NCBI GenBank assembly: GCA_024998645.1
Contig: JACOEJ010000011.1
Coordinates: 1 to 52,520 of the forward strand
From: Nitrospira sp.
GTDB taxonomy: Bacteria > Nitrospirota > Nitrospiria > Nitrospirales > Nitrospiraceae
DNA: 52,520 bases
Direction: 5' to 3'
Shown: one piece after another, positions 1 through 9,988 of the stretch
Layout of the letters: each line of letters opens with the position of its first letter
How positions within the stretch are numbered: position 1 is the stretch's first letter
Program-made: the position numbers and the translations under genes
The notes under the pieces: model-generated
What the model saw: the letters and a program-made list of their open reading frames with translations, nothing else
Database searches by the model: none
Told to the model about the DNA's origin: nothing

Positions 1-31
1 ACCGTCCAACACGGTGAGTGAATAAATCTCG

Positions 32-1378
32 CTACATGGAGCGCATGAGTTGGGCCAATTGTCGCCGCCCCCCTGTCCCCGTCATGGCCTTTGCCAACTT
101 CTTTGCCGACAAGAATTGCTTGATCAGGCGATTCACTTCCTGCACACTCGCGCCGCTGCCGCGAGCAATCCGTTTCTTCCGGCTGCCGTTAATGATGGTA
201 TGGTCACGCCGCTCACGGGTCGTCATCGAGTCGATCATCGCCGTGACCCGCTTCATCTCGCGCTCCGGCTTGTCCCCCTCGATCACACTTTTCAACTTCT
301 GGCCACCCGGCAACATGCCGAGAATCTGTTCCAATGAACCCAGCTTGTTCATCTGGGCCATCTGCTTGCGAAAATCCTCAAGCGTAAAACTGTTACTGGT
401 CAGACGCTGCTGCGCCTCTTCGGCCTGTTCCTGCGTAAAGGTTGCTTGCGCTTTCTCGATCAGCGAGAGGACATCACCCATCCCGAGAATTCTGGAGGCC
501 ATCCGATCCGGATGAAAGACCTCCAGCGCATCCAGCTTTTCGCCCATACCGAGAAACTTAATCGGCTTACCGGTGACTGCACGGATGGATAATACCGCTC
601 CGCCACGGGCATCACCTTCGACCTTCGTCAGGATCACCCCGGTGAGCCCCACCTTCTGATCGAACTGGGTGGCCATCGTGACGGCATCCTGGCCCGTCAT
701 GGCATCGGCCACCAGCAAAATCTCATGCGGCGCCACCGCCGTCTTCACGGCGACCAACTCTCCCATCAACTCATCATCAATGTGCAGACGTCCGCCGGTA
801 TCGAGTACGACCAGGTCAAATCCCTGCTCACGTCCACGCTCGACTCCGGCCTGACAGATCCGCACGACATCCGCCTGAGTGGCCTGCGCATTATCGACGC
901 GATGAACATCAATCCCAAGATCACGGCCAAGACTGCTGAGCTGATCGCCCGCCGCCGGCCGGCGCGGATCGGCTGCGACTAAGAGCACCCGCTTCCCTTG
1001 CCCTTTGAAAAGCCGCGCCAGCTTACCGCAGGTCGTGGTCTTTCCGGCACCCTGCAACCCGACCATCATCACCACGGTGGGCGGCTGAGAATGGAGGGCC
1101 AAGCCCGCCTTCTCCCGGCCCATCATGTCACAGAGTTCATCCCACACCACCTTGACGACCTGATGACCAGGCGTCAGGCTTTGAAGCACTTCCTGTCCGA
1201 CGGCTTTGACGCGAACCCGTTCAATGAAGTCCTTGACGATCTTGAAGTTCACATCGGCTTCGAGCAACGCCAGGCGGACTTCCTTCAAGGCCTCGCCGAT
1301 GTTCTGCTCCGTCAGCACACCCTGCCCACGAAGCTTCTTCAGGATTTTCTCGAACTTATCGCTCAGCGCGTCCAGCAT
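32..1378 (-). CDS. ffh: Signal recognition particle protein Ffh (SRP54)
   Basis: GTPase of the signal recognition particle. It binds signal sequences emerging from the ribosome together with 4.5S RNA and delivers the complexes to FtsY at the membrane. The 448 residues match the usual Ffh length. The N-terminal helical domain (1-90) is followed by the G domain, with P-loop GLQGAGKTTTCGK near residue 107, DTGG near 190 and TKVEGDARGG near 250. The methionine-rich M domain follows (about 300-448), with GSGASVQEVNRLIKQF in the RNA/signal-binding part. The next gene downstream lies outside the window; in many bacteria it is rpsP, but that cannot be checked here. A divergent gene starts 213 bp upstream. 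Confidence 0.97.
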   Translation of the reverse strand: MLDALSDKFEKILKKLRGQGVLTEQNIGEALKEVRLALLEADVNFKIVKDFIERVRVKAVGQEVLQSLTPGHQVVKVVWDELCDMMGREKAGLALHSQPPTVVMMVGLQGAGKTTTCGKLARLFKGQGKRVLLVAADPRRPAAGDQLSSLGRDLGIDVHRVDNAQATQADVVRICQAGVERGREQGFDLVVLDTGGRLHIDDELMGELVAVKTAVAPHEILLVADAMTGQDAVTMATQFDQKVGLTGVILTKVEGDARGGAVLSIRAVTGKPIKFLGMGEKLDALEVFHPDRMASRILGMGDVLSLIEKAQATFTQEQAEEAQQRLTSNSFTLEDFRKQMAQMNKLGSLEQILGMLPGGQKLKSVIEGDKPEREMKRVTAMIDSMTTRERRDHTIINGSRKKRIARGSGASVQEVNRLIKQFLSAKKLAKAMTGTGGRRQLAQLMRSM

Positions 1379-1513
1379 GGGGCCCCAAAGAAAAAGGCAA
1401 TCGAAGTCTCACCCAAGTTCTCCGATCGCCTCGTAAAATCTAGAGAAAGAGCATCGGGCAGTGTATAGAAACCGGTCCGGCGAAGTCAAGAGATCGCGAA
1501 GCCATCGGATTTG

Positions 1514-1542
1514 TTGACAGACCCGGGACCTTCCGATATGGT
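1514..1542 (+). promoter_or_regulatory. Sigma-70-type promoter before the DUF4321 gene
   Basis: TTGACA at 1514-1519, a 17-bp spacer, then TATGGT at 1537-1542. This is a perfect -35 and a 4/6 -10 with ideal spacing, 49 bp before the GTG start at 1592 and in the same direction. It lies in the 213-bp divergent gap between ffh and that gene. I found no equally good promoter for ffh. Confidence 0.6.
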
Positions 1543-1591
1543 GCCCTCAGTCGACTTCAGTTGGGCCTACATCGGGGAGCGTACGTAGCGC

Positions 1592-1852
1592 GTGAGAAAA
1601 TCACCTTGGGTTCTTCTCATCTTTGTGCTCATTGGCGGGCTACTCGGCGGAATTCTTGGAGAAATTCTGCACGTGATGGCACCACAAGGTAACATTCAGA
1701 GCATCTTCTCCACTCATTTTACCCCTGGAATCAGCCCTCCCCTCACGATCGACCTGGTACTCATCAAGTTCACGATCGGATTCAGTATCAAGGTCAACTT
1801 ACTGAGTATCCTCGGTATGTTTATCGGGGTCTATCTGTACAAGCACGTTTAA
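1592..1852 (+). CDS. DUF4321-like small membrane protein
   Basis: Small integral membrane protein of 86 residues with two hydrophobic segments (about 6-28 and 64-83) separated by a loop rich in Pro, Ser and Thr. The [10 protein letters not shown] glycine pattern in the first helix and the [11 protein letters not shown] ending resemble the DUF4321 family, whose function is unknown. The start is GTG at 1592 with a weak GGGGAG upstream. The gene ends head-on against uvrB: its TAA (1850-1852) overlaps the uvrB stop (1849-1851), so the genes converge with a four-base overlap. The membrane location is well supported; the family assignment is from memory. Confidence 0.75.
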   Translation: MRKSPWVLLIFVLIGGLLGGILGEILHVMAPQGNIQSIFSTHFTPGISPPLTIDLVLIKFTIGFSIKVNLLSILGMFIGVYLYKHV

Positions 1853-3846
1853 GCTTTCAGATCCAAATCTTTCAGTCGCAACGCCCTGATCTGATTGCGT
1901 AATTCTGCCGCGCGCTCAAACGCCAGCTCCTTGGCTGCCGCCTTCATCTCAGCCTCCAACCGAACAATCACCTGACCAACTGTTTCGTCCTTGCCGTAGG
2001 GCTCCGTGGTCTCAGCCGCCAGATCCAACTGTACATAATCCAGCTCGGCCACCGCATACTCCAACGCAGGAATCTCTTTCTTGATACTCGCCGGGGTAAT
2101 CCCATGGGCTGAGTTATACTCGGCCTGGATCAGACGCCGGCGAGTCGTCTCAGCCATGGCGATTTTCATCGACTCTGTGATGACATCGCCATAAAACACC
2201 ACGCGCCCCTCAACGTTTCTTGCCGCACGCCCGGCCGTTTGGATCAGGGACCGATAGGATCGCAGGTAGCCCTCCTTGTCAGCATCAAGAATAGCCACAA
2301 GCGTCACCTCCGGTAGATCCAGCCCTTCCCGGAGGAGATTGATTCCTACCAGCACGTCGAATACTCCCCGGCGCAAGTCGCGGATGATCTCCGCCCGTTC
2401 GAGCGTTTTGATATCGGAATGTAGGTACCGCACCTTCAACCCCAACTCGTGATAGTACTCGCTGAGATCTTCCGCCATCCGCTTCGTGAGGGTCGTCACC
2501 AACACGCGACCGCCTTTGGCCACTTCCTTTCTCACTTCTCCTAAGAGATGATCCACCTGGCCCTTCGCCGGTTGCACCTCAATGCAGGGATCCATCAACC
2601 CGGTTGGCCGAATAATCTGCTCGACCACCGCTCCCGCCGCATGCTCGAGCTCATAGTTCCCCAGCGTCGCTGACACATAGATCACCTGGTTCAGGATCCG
2701 TTCGAACTCCTCAAACTTGAGCGGCCGGTTATCAATGGCCGAGGGCAACCGGAAACCGTAGTCCACCAGCGTCCGCTTCCGTGAATAGTCGCCCGCATAC
2801 ATTCCGCCCACCTGCGAGACCGTGGCATGCGACTCATCGATGATCATGAGAAAGTCTTTGGGAAAGTAGTCGATCAACGTAGGAGGGGCCTCGCCCTGGG
2901 CCCGTCCGCTCAGATGGCGGGAATAGTTTTCAATACCGTGGCAGTACCCCATGGCACGAATCATTTCGAGATCAAACTTCGTCCGCTGCGCGATCCGCTG
3001 CGCCTCGACCAGCTGCTTGTGCTTCTGGAAATAGAGGACGCGTTCATCGAGCTCCTCCTCAATCCCCGTGATCGCTCGCTCATACCGATCAGGCGCAATC
3101 AAATAGTGAGTATTGGGATAGATCGGCACTTTTGGCAATTTCCCCAGCGATTTCCCGGTCAACGGATCGATCTCGTGGATTGCATCGATCACATCGCCGA
3201 ACAGTTCGATTCGAACCGAGACCGCATCGCTGGCCGCCGGAAAAATCTCAATGACATCCCCGCGCGCACGGAACGTCCCGCGATGAAAATCGACATCGTT
3301 CCGCGCATATTGGATCTCGACGAGTTTCGCCAGAATCTTCTCGCGGCGAATCTCCATCCCCATTTCGAGATACAACAACATGCCATGGTAGATCTCCGGC
3401 GACCCCAGGCCGTAAATGCACGAAACCGACGACACGATGATCACATCGTTCCGCTCCAGCAACGACCGGGTGGCCGAGTGGCGCATCTGATCGATCGCAT
3501 CGTTGATCGACGCATCCTTGGCAATGTAGGTATCCGTCTGAGGAAGATAGGCTTCGGGCTGATAATAGTCGTAGTAACTGATGAAATATTCGACGGCATT
3601 CTGCGGGAAAAACTGTTTAAACTCCTGGTACAACTGCCCGGCCAGGGTCTTGTTATGCACAAGCACGAGCGTCGGCTTCTGAACCTGCTCGATCAGGTTC
3701 GCCATCGTAAAGGTCTTACCCGATCCGGTCACTCCGAGAAGGGCTTGATGCTTCCTGCCGGCACGAACACCGGCTGTCAGCTTGGCGATCGCGTCCGGCT
3801 GATGGCCACAAGGATGAAACGGGGCTTCGAGCTTGAACGGCGGCAC
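1849..3846 (-). CDS. uvrB: Excinuclease ABC subunit B
   Basis: DNA-damage verification helicase of nucleotide excision repair. It is loaded by UvrA and then recruits UvrC for incision. The 665 residues agree with the family length of about 670. Visible motifs: Walker A GVTGSGKT near residue 40, the beta-hairpin region [12 protein letters not shown] near 95, the DEAD-like DESH near 340, QTAGRAARN near 540 in the helicase C-terminal part, and a UVR domain at about 625-660 that interacts with UvrC. A uvrA-type gene lies 10.7 kb away at 14579 on the other strand, so the two are not in an operon. A terminator separates this gene from the RRM gene upstream. Confidence 0.97.
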   Translation of the reverse strand: MPPFKLEAPFHPCGHQPDAIAKLTAGVRAGRKHQALLGVTGSGKTFTMANLIEQVQKPTLVLVHNKTLAGQLYQEFKQFFPQNAVEYFISYYDYYQPEAYLPQTDTYIAKDASINDAIDQMRHSATRSLLERNDVIIVSSVSCIYGLGSPEIYHGMLLYLEMGMEIRREKILAKLVEIQYARNDVDFHRGTFRARGDVIEIFPAASDAVSVRIELFGDVIDAIHEIDPLTGKSLGKLPKVPIYPNTHYLIAPDRYERAITGIEEELDERVLYFQKHKQLVEAQRIAQRTKFDLEMIRAMGYCHGIENYSRHLSGRAQGEAPPTLIDYFPKDFLMIIDESHATVSQVGGMYAGDYSRKRTLVDYGFRLPSAIDNRPLKFEEFERILNQVIYVSATLGNYELEHAAGAVVEQIIRPTGLMDPCIEVQPAKGQVDHLLGEVRKEVAKGGRVLVTTLTKRMAEDLSEYYHELGLKVRYLHSDIKTLERAEIIRDLRRGVFDVLVGINLLREGLDLPEVTLVAILDADKEGYLRSYRSLIQTAGRAARNVEGRVVFYGDVITESMKIAMAETTRRRLIQAEYNSAHGITPASIKKEIPALEYAVAELDYVQLDLAAETTEPYGKDETVGQVIVRLEAEMKAAAKELAFERAAELRNQIRALRLKDLDLKA

Positions 3847-3913
3847 AGAGACCTCCGGCGGTCATCATATCAAAGACACCGTATCTGCACGACCGGCGCA
3901 GGGACCGAGGAAT

Positions 3914-3947
3914 AAAAAAGGGCTGCCGGAAATTCCGGCAGCCCTTT
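3914..3947 (-). terminator. Rho-independent terminator after the RRM gene
   Basis: Perfect 11-bp GC-rich stem: GGGCTGCCGGA at 3920-3930 pairs with TCCGGCAGCCC at 3934-3944 around an AAT loop. On the minus strand it is followed by a run of six T (A run at 3914-3919). It lies 26 bp beyond the RRM stop codon and 68 bp before the uvrB start, so it should end RRM transcription and insulate uvrB. Confidence 0.88.
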
Positions 3948-3972
3948 CATGCACTAAGGGGTCGTGACCGGT

Positions 3973-4290
3973 TTAGTACCGACCGCCGCCGCCACCACCG
4001 AATCCGCCACGCCCACCACCGCCGCCGCCACCGGAACGGGGCTCTTGAGGACGGGCTTCATTCACAGTCAATGTCCGGCCGCCGAGCTGCGTGCCGTTCA
4101 ACGCGGTAATCGCCGCCTGCGCTTCGCTGTCCCCCGACATCTCCACGAAACCGAATCCACGGGACTGCCCCGTGAACTTGTCCGTGATGATGCGTGACGA
4201 CGTCACAGCTCCGTGCACAGCGAACAAATCGCTCAGCTGTTGCTCGGTTGTTGAGTAGGGCAATCCACCGACGTAAATCTTCGAACCCAT
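3973..4290 (-). CDS. Glycine-rich RNA-binding protein (single RRM domain)
   Basis: Single RNA-recognition-motif protein of 105 residues. RNP2 is IYVGGL (residues 5-10) and RNP1 is RGFGFVEM (about 44-51). The RRM (4-79) is followed by a flexible tail made almost entirely of glycine with a few arginines. Bacterial RRM proteins of this layout bind single-stranded RNA and are often cold- or stress-induced in cyanobacteria and other phyla. The start is supported by a strong AAAGGAGG about 7 bases upstream of the ATG. A strong terminator follows, so the gene is probably monocistronic. The 260 bp upstream (4291-4551) has no gene and could hold a long leader; I could not name a convincing promoter there. 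Confidence 0.93.
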   Translation of the reverse strand: MGSKIYVGGLPYSTTEQQLSDLFAVHGAVTSSRIITDKFTGQSRGFGFVEMSGDSEAQAAITALNGTQLGGRTLTVNEARPQEPRSGGGGGGGRGGFGGGGGGRY

Positions 4291-4551
4291 GGGGTTCCTC
4301 CTTTGAGAAAATGGTGTTGTGTTGGACTCGAGAACGGAGGAAGGAAGGAATGGGCCGAAGACGTCAACACAGCGGCGGCTTAGCTCTGGCTTCCGATCAA
4401 ATTCCCGGGCACAACCATAACAACATCGATTCAGGCCTTGTCACTTTCCACGCTTGCCTGCCAGGCCTCTCGCAATCAAGCAATCCGATGCTACTCCAGC
4501 AAACTGAGAAAAGGCAAGCAGAGAATCAATCTGCTCATAGCGGGATGCCGT

Positions 4552-5328
4552 TCAATAGGCCGCCGGTGAGGAGAGCGGTCGATGAGAGAACAGGGGAACT
4601 GCGTGCAACGTATCGAAAAACCAGGATGTTTTCCCTTGCATCACCACACCGACTTGACCGGCCCCCAACATCTGATCCTCTACCGAGAGCACCAATACTC
4701 CATCGACAAATGCCTCAATAAAATCTTTACTGACGATCGTATTCCGCTGAACCCGAAGACTATGCCAATCAATGGGCTTCAGCGTCACGGCGGTTTGACC
4801 CAACACTGTCGTCACGCCTTCAATCACACGGATGACCTGTGCGCGCTTTGCCCCGAGGTCGACGAGCGCCGCGTAAAAGTTTTGCGCATCCCGCAAGGCA
4901 AACACGAATCCACCCGCACCAGCCACTCCATCGGCTGACCGAATACGCATCGTGAGATCCGGATACTCATATTCAAGTCCCTGTGCAATCAGCAGTCGGA
5001 AACAGGCGCTTTCTTCGCACGCAGACGTCCCCATCACCACATTCGGAGCGGACGGGGCTGTTTCATCGGCTTCTACCGACCAGTTCGCTGATGGCCCCGC
5101 TCCAAACGAAAGCGGAACAAAACCTCCGGGCATACTTTTGGTTGTATCCTTGTCGAAGGTCCATTTATGGAAAAGCCCGCCGGTCGCTTGCTGCTTCAGA
5201 TTCGCTTCCTTCTCCTCATGGTTCTCACGGGGGACTGCCGACACCGGCGCAACCCCAACCAAGAGAACCACTGCCACCCAGAGACTGGTCGACAGCGTCG
5301 CTCGAATGTTCTGAGCTATCGGACGCAT
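4552..5328 (-). CDS. Secreted protein with LamG/concanavalin-like fold, unknown function
   Basis: About 258 residues from the chosen ATG at 5328, which has GGGAGGG 10 bases upstream. This start begins a clear Sec signal peptide: basic N-terminus, hydrophobic WVAVVLLVGV, then APVSA as a likely cleavage site near residue 32. The mature part has alternating strands such as WHSLRVQRNTI, FIEAFVDGVLVLSVED and GQVGVVMQGKTSWFFDTLHAVPL, the pattern of LamG or 3-keto-disaccharide hydrolase (DUF1080-like) beta-sandwich domains. Two cysteines (EESAC, GTSACEE) may form a disulfide. No catalytic residue is recognisable. It follows a small gene and the DUF255 gene on the same strand with short gaps and may be co-transcribed. 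Confidence 0.75.
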   Translation of the reverse strand: MRPIAQNIRATLSTSLWVAVVLLVGVAPVSAVPRENHEEKEANLKQQATGGLFHKWTFDKDTTKSMPGGFVPLSFGAGPSANWSVEADETAPSAPNVVMGTSACEESACFRLLIAQGLEYEYPDLTMRIRSADGVAGAGGFVFALRDAQNFYAALVDLGAKRAQVIRVIEGVTTVLGQTAVTLKPIDWHSLRVQRNTIVSKDFIEAFVDGVLVLSVEDQMLGAGQVGVVMQGKTSWFFDTLHAVPLFSHRPLSSPAAY

Positions 5329-5369
5329 AATGCTGAATCCCTCCCGCTTGATCATTTCCGAACTACCGC

Positions 5370-5633
5370 CTATAGCTTCGCACCCGGTACCGAGTTCCGG
5401 CGCATGCTCACAATATCTCGCTGCAACCGATCCCGCTCGGCCAAAATCCGTTTCCGCCGCTGCCAACGATCCCAAGTCCACCACCGAAGCTTTTGCGCAA
5501 AGGTAACGGACGGAGGTGCCGAGCTACCGCCCGGAGCATGTTGGAAGTCATACCCCTTATGGTCATCGCGGTTTTCGAAAAACCGCTTATAGAGGTGCTC
5601 GTACAGGCCCTGTCCAGATCCGCCGCCAGCCAC
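5370..5633 (-). CDS. Hypothetical protein, about 87 residues
   Basis: Not recognised. Small protein with a Gly-rich start, a proline/serine linker and a strongly basic, tryptophan-rich C-terminal half (RWWTWDRWQRRKRILAERD) likely to form an amphipathic helix. The start is probably GTG at 5633, because AAGGAG lies five bases upstream; GTG at 5639 is also in frame but too close to that site. It begins 12 bases after the DUF255 stop and ends 41 bases before the next start, which fits an operon. The evidence is spacing and ribosome-binding site only, so it could be spurious. Confidence 0.5.
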   Translation of the reverse strand: MAGGGSGQGLYEHLYKRFFENRDDHKGYDFQHAPGGSSAPPSVTFAQKLRWWTWDRWQRRKRILAERDRLQRDIVSMRRNSVPGAKL

Positions 5634-5645
5634 AGGCACTCCTTT

Positions 5646-7697
5646 CTATAGAAGCGATTCCAAATGAGCGCTCTCCGTCACCGGCGCCGAACAGGTAAAC
5701 TGCTGGCAGACATAGGCAGTCGGTTGCCCGTTCACGCTTACCTTTCCCGCAGCCAGAGGCAGCTCGCCCTCTTTTCCCCGGCGTGCCTCATCAATGACCA
5801 GGAGGATCTTGTTCGGCACATACCGCTGATGCAAAGCAGCCAGGAGCGACTCCGTCTGCGGCTTGCCCCGTGCCCCCACAATCACCACTTCTTTCGGTTT
5901 GGACAACAGGAGATCCAACCCGCAAAGAAGCCCGGATGCGCCGTAGGCATTCTGGTCCATCAACTGACGAAACACCCGCAACGTCTGCTCGGCGCGATCA
6001 TAATACGTCCGTTCCCCCGTCAAAGAAAAGAGGCGAATCAGCACCTGCACCGCCACCGCATTGCCGGACGGCATCGCGCTATCCGTGCCGGACTTCATTC
6101 GATGGATGAGCGTCTCGTGATCCTTGGCCGTGAAAAAGAACCCGCCGAGACCTTCGTCCCAGAAGTGCGTCAGCATACCATCCGCCACAACCTGAGCCTG
6201 CTCCAAATACCAGCCATGCGAGGTCGTCTCGAAGGCATCGAGTAAGGCCGCCGCCAGATAGGCATAGTCATCAAGATAGCCGGCAATCCGCCCGCTTCCG
6301 CCCGCGACCGTGCGGGACACGCGACCGTCGGCAATCGCGTAGTCGATCAGGAACGTCAAGGCCTGCTCGGCCGATGACAGGTACCACGGAGTTCCGAAGG
6401 TCTGGTAGGCATCAAGAAAAGCCGAAACCGCGAGAGCATTCCAGCTCGTGAGAATATTTTCATCCCGTTGGGGCTTCACACGCTGCTCGCGGGCAGCCAA
6501 CAATTTCTTCCTGGCCGGACGCAGTGTCGCTTCGAGCTGCTCCTGAACCTCAGCGGACGATCCAGAGTCCCCCAGCCGATTTAAGACCGTCTTCCCTTCG
6601 AAATTGCCGCCGTCGGTTACGCCATAGGCGCGACAGAACATCTCGCCCAACTCCTGTCCGAGTACGGCCTGAATCTCCGCCGGATCCCAGACGAAAAACC
6701 GGCCCTCTTCACCTTCACTATCGGCGTCCTGCGCGGCAAAAAAAGCTCCATCCGCATGCGTCAGTTCCCGACGCGTCCATTCGAGCGTCTCTTCGACCAC
6801 CTGACGGAACCGCGCCTCTTTCGTCAGCCGCCAGCCATCGAGATAGATGCGCACCAATTGCGCATTGTCATAGAGCATCTTTTCGAAATGCGGAATGAGC
6901 CATTGTCCATCGACCGAATACCGGTGAAACCCGCCGCCGAGATGATCATAAATCCCGCCGGCCGCCATCTTTCGCAACTGCAATAAAACCTTCTCTTGAG
7001 CCGTCGCGTCTTTCGATCGATAGGTATGGCGCAACAACAGACTGAGCGGCGGCACCGTGGGAAACTTGGGCCCCTCGCCGAATCCGCCGTGGACCGGATC
7101 GAAGAAGAGACTCAAGTCTTTCACGCCGTCATTCAGCAAAGTATCCGTAAGCGGCTCAGAGGAAGGCTGATGCGTACTCACCCGGGCCAAGCCCGCCTTC
7201 ACCCGCTCGACGTTTTTCACCACATCGTCACGGTGATTCCGGTAGGCATCCAGGACTCCTTGCAACACCTGCGGAAATCCCGGCAGATTGTGTCGCGACA
7301 CGGGAGGGAAGTAGGTCCCGCCGTAAAACGGTTCCTGATCCGGCGTGAGGAACATGGTCAGCGGCCAGCCGCCTCCCCGCCCCAGAAATACCTGCGCGGC
7401 CTTTTGATAAATATCATCGAGATCGGGACGTTCTTCCCGATCCACTTTCACACTCACAAAGTATTCATTGAGCACGGCCGCAATCTCACGATTCTCGAAA
7501 GATTCGTGAGACATGACATGGCACCAGTGGCAGGCCGAGTAGCCGATCGACAGGAGGATCGGCTTATCTTCAGCCTTGGCCTTAGCCAGGGCCTCCGGCC
7601 CCCAGGCGTACCAGTCGACAGGATTCAGCGCATGCTGCCTGAGATAGGGGCTGGATTCAGTGATGAGACGGTTGGGAAACGAATCGGCCTGCGTCAT
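5646..7697 (-). CDS. DUF255 thioredoxin-domain protein (YyaL/SPATA20 family)
   Basis: About 683 residues. The N-terminal DUF255 thioredoxin-like domain (about 5-165) carries CHWCHVM near residues 56-62, the family's CXXC-type site, in the context NPVDWYAWG and [15 protein letters not shown]. The rest is an alpha/alpha-toroid resembling six-hairpin glycosidases (for example [13 protein letters not shown] and [16 protein letters not shown]). The biochemical role of the family is not established; a redox or sugar-related function is usually suggested. The start was placed at ATG 7697; the in-frame TTG at 7712 is the only other option. It heads a likely operon with the two genes below it and is divergent from the M28 peptidase. 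Confidence 0.9.
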   Translation of the reverse strand: MTQADSFPNRLITESSPYLRQHALNPVDWYAWGPEALAKAKAEDKPILLSIGYSACHWCHVMSHESFENREIAAVLNEYFVSVKVDREERPDLDDIYQKAAQVFLGRGGGWPLTMFLTPDQEPFYGGTYFPPVSRHNLPGFPQVLQGVLDAYRNHRDDVVKNVERVKAGLARVSTHQPSSEPLTDTLLNDGVKDLSLFFDPVHGGFGEGPKFPTVPPLSLLLRHTYRSKDATAQEKVLLQLRKMAAGGIYDHLGGGFHRYSVDGQWLIPHFEKMLYDNAQLVRIYLDGWRLTKEARFRQVVEETLEWTRRELTHADGAFFAAQDADSEGEEGRFFVWDPAEIQAVLGQELGEMFCRAYGVTDGGNFEGKTVLNRLGDSGSSAEVQEQLEATLRPARKKLLAAREQRVKPQRDENILTSWNALAVSAFLDAYQTFGTPWYLSSAEQALTFLIDYAIADGRVSRTVAGGSGRIAGYLDDYAYLAAALLDAFETTSHGWYLEQAQVVADGMLTHFWDEGLGGFFFTAKDHETLIHRMKSGTDSAMPSGNAVAVQVLIRLFSLTGERTYYDRAEQTLRVFRQLMDQNAYGASGLLCGLDLLLSKPKEVVIVGARGKPQTESLLAALHQRYVPNKILLVIDEARRGKEGELPLAAGKVSVNGQPTAYVCQQFTCSAPVTESAHLESLL

Positions 7698-7815
7698 GGT
7701 GTTTCGTATCAAAATTCTCCGTGACGAATAGTACCTGGCTCAACCCCGCGGTGCAACCCGCTTGGCCCCCTGTGCTATCATCTTCCTCGGAATTACGACA
7801 GGACGGGGTACCGAG

Positions 7816-9351
7816 ATGACAAGCAGCCGGACCATAGCATTTCCTGCAACCTGCCGCATGGCCCTGTGCATCATCCTCTTGTATGTGATCCATGCCGAAC
7901 CAGTGCCGGCGCAGTCATCCGATGCAGGACTGCAGGCATCCCTGAGCACCCTCTCAACCGAACGGATGCTGGCCGACATTCGAACATTGAGCGCCCCCAC
8001 ATTCAATGGGCGACAAGCCGCCACCCCGGACGATCTGCAATCGGGGCTTTGGGCATGGGAGGAATTTCGTAAGGCAGGATTGCGCTTCCCCACCCTGTTC
8101 AACGGTCCACTGTCTATTCCATCAATCAGTGGCGATGAAGGGCAATCACTGGGAATCATGGCGGCTATCGTCCCTGCAGCACTTCTTGAGCCCGATCCAC
8201 TGGTACGCCTTGGAACGGCCGATCAACGAGTGACGGCGCAAATCACTGCCGATTACCTTCCCGTCTTCGATTCACCCTCAGCTGATGTCCAAGGCCAAAT
8301 CGTGTTCGTAGGCCATGGAATCGTCGATACCGCTCGCGGCATCGATGACTATGCCGGCGTGGATGTCGCCGATCGCATCGTCCTCTTCCTGCGGGGCAAG
8401 CCGTATCAGTACCCAAAACCCGTCAGCCATGCCGACAAGGTTCGGTTCGCACGAGACCGCGGAGCCCTCGCCTACTTGACCGCGACAGGGCCGATTCTCA
8501 ACTCCTATGAAGCCCGGCGCGGGGTCACGGGAAAGCCCAGCGCATTCTACGGACAACTCCCTCCCGATCAAGGCATCCCCGGCGCATGGATCAGCACGAC
8601 GCTCGCAGAACAGATCCTTGCCACGCCAAGCGACGCAGATCGCCTTCGGCATCTTCAGGAACAGCTCAATAAGGATGATTCAGCCCACGCATCGCAAACA
8701 GATCAATACGTCTCACTCCGCTGGAATACCACCATACAAGAAGGCCTGCTGACAAACATCGTGGGATTGATCCCCGGAACCGGCCCTGACGCCATCATCA
8801 TCGGGGCCCATCGCGATCACTTCGGCCGTCCGGCGGGATTGCTCTTCCCGGGAGCAGACGACAATGCCTCAGGCACCGCCGTGATGTTGGAAGTTGCCCG
8901 CGCACTGGCGGAATCAGACCTGCGCCCGCAGCGCACAATCCTGTTTGTATCGTTTAGCGGCGAAGAAAATAACCTGCTCGGCTCGCGCCTCTACGTAACC
9001 CGCCCAGTCGTGTCTCTCGCCTCAACCAAAGCCATGATCAACATCGACCATGCCGGAATCGGCAATGGACGCTTGACGGTCGGGGTGACAGGGCTGGAGA
9101 AAACGGTCTCGCAGCAGGCGGGAGAACCGGCGGGTCTTGCATCCAAGCTCGACGTATTTGGATTCTTCCCCGGCGGCGACCACGTCCCGTTTAAAGAAGC
9201 CGGCGTGCCAACCATTACCATCGTCAGCGGCGGGATACATGCCCACTATCATCAGCCGACTGATACGGCCGACACCATCAATCCTGACGCTCTCATGACG
9301 ACAGCACGCTACGTCCTGTCATTGGCGTGGCAACTGGCGAATGAACCGTGA
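7816..9351 (+). CDS. Secreted M28-family zinc aminopeptidase with PA domain
   Basis: About 511 residues from ATG 7816, chosen because it starts a signal peptide (MALCIILLYVIHAEPVPAQS, residues 15-34). A protease-associated (PA) region lies around 150-230. The M28 catalytic domain follows, with a metal-binding series in the expected order: GAHRDH, GADDNASG, SGEENN, NIDHAG and a late HAHYHQPTD. These supply His, bridging Asp, catalytic Glu, Asp and His of a di-zinc exopeptidase. It probably removes N-terminal residues from peptides in the periplasm. An earlier start at 7762 would add 18 residues without a ribosome site. Transcription runs into the structured repeat at 9362. Confidence 0.88.
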   Translation: MTSSRTIAFPATCRMALCIILLYVIHAEPVPAQSSDAGLQASLSTLSTERMLADIRTLSAPTFNGRQAATPDDLQSGLWAWEEFRKAGLRFPTLFNGPLSIPSISGDEGQSLGIMAAIVPAALLEPDPLVRLGTADQRVTAQITADYLPVFDSPSADVQGQIVFVGHGIVDTARGIDDYAGVDVADRIVLFLRGKPYQYPKPVSHADKVRFARDRGALAYLTATGPILNSYEARRGVTGKPSAFYGQLPPDQGIPGAWISTTLAEQILATPSDADRLRHLQEQLNKDDSAHASQTDQYVSLRWNTTIQEGLLTNIVGLIPGTGPDAIIIGAHRDHFGRPAGLLFPGADDNASGTAVMLEVARALAESDLRPQRTILFVSFSGEENNLLGSRLYVTRPVVSLASTKAMINIDHAGIGNGRLTVGVTGLEKTVSQQAGEPAGLASKLDVFGFFPGGDHVPFKEAGVPTITIVSGGIHAHYHQPTDTADTINPDALMTTARYVLSLAWQLANEP

Positions 9352-9361
9352 AGATGAAATC

Positions 9362-9487
9362 GCAGGATGTTCAAAAAGGCTGCTCAGCTAGGCCGCAGCA
9401 AGCGAAGAGGTGAGGCGTGCTGAGTTCCGCACGTTGAACCACTGAGCGCTGCGAGAACGACGCCGACAGACTTTTTCAGCATCCTGC
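9362..9487. repeat. Structured palindromic repeat, copy 1
   Basis: 126-bp element with inverted ends: GCAGGATG (9362-9369) pairs with CATCCTGC (9480-9487), and AAAAAG (9373-9378) with CTTTTT (9471-9476). Inside, GCTCAG (9382-9387) pairs with CTGAGC (9442-9447) and CGTGC (9416-9420) with GCACG (9429-9433). It fills the space between two convergent genes and its last base is the first base of the 9487 gene's stop codon. A diverged copy lies at 49183-49306 with the same pairing plan. It may act as a bidirectional terminator or be a MITE/REP-like element. Confidence 0.75.
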
Positions 9488-9939
9488 TAGGGAATCTCGT
9501 CGAGAAGCGTCGAAGTGACCGAAGGTAGAGGACCAGTTTGCCTGGGAGGACCGGGCAAAACCAGTGGTGATCCGCCCTGGTTGGCGCCCTGGATCAGGCC
9601 GATCGAGAGTTGCGGGCCAAAGGTCATGACAGCGCCGCTCCAGGCCTGCCCCGTCGTCGGGTTCCGAAAACTATACGTCTGCATATTCCCGCCGGGCGTA
9701 TACAAATATCCCTGCGTCCCCTGACCGTCAAGATAGAGATTTGCGGGACCGGTGAGATTGAACAACGGGCCCACCCCGCCATCAAACGACCGCACACCGG
9801 ACACCGATTGTGCCAATGCCGATGCGCGCTCGACAAGCACCACCCCCACCGTCACCACTGCCGTGATGAGTGCAACCGTGAGCAGACGTCGCACCATGCT
9901 CCTGACCTGAAGGGCGAGTTGATTCATGACAATTTCCAT
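9487..9939 (-). CDS. Exported hypothetical protein
   Basis: 150 residues, not recognised. The N-terminus has a basic segment followed by a long hydrophobic stretch (LLTVALITAVVTVGVVL) and ASALAQS, a plausible signal-peptidase I site near residue 44. The mature part (about 105 residues) is rich in Gly, Pro, Ser and Thr and ends with LLDEIP. ATG 9939 and ATG 9927 are both possible starts; neither has a clear ribosome-binding site. The gene is divergent from tolC (49 bp between starts) and converges on the M28 peptidase gene across the structured repeat. Confidence 0.62.
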   Translation of the reverse strand: MEIVMNQLALQVRSMVRRLLTVALITAVVTVGVVLVERASALAQSVSGVRSFDGGVGPLFNLTGPANLYLDGQGTQGYLYTPGGNMQTYSFRNPTTGQAWSGAVMTFGPQLSIGLIQGANQGGSPLVLPGPPRQTGPLPSVTSTLLDEIP

Positions 9940-9988
9940 ACGACCAGTATAATATGAGCCCGTTCAGTCTGTCGATCAAGGAGGATTC

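Noticed and set aside
2827-3915. Open frame of 362 codons on the plus strand
   Set aside because: Antisense to uvrB. It runs into the RRM terminator and has no family features.
9362-9487. Insertion sequence remnant
   Set aside because: No transposase fragment or target duplication is visible. The stems and second copy fit a small palindromic element better.
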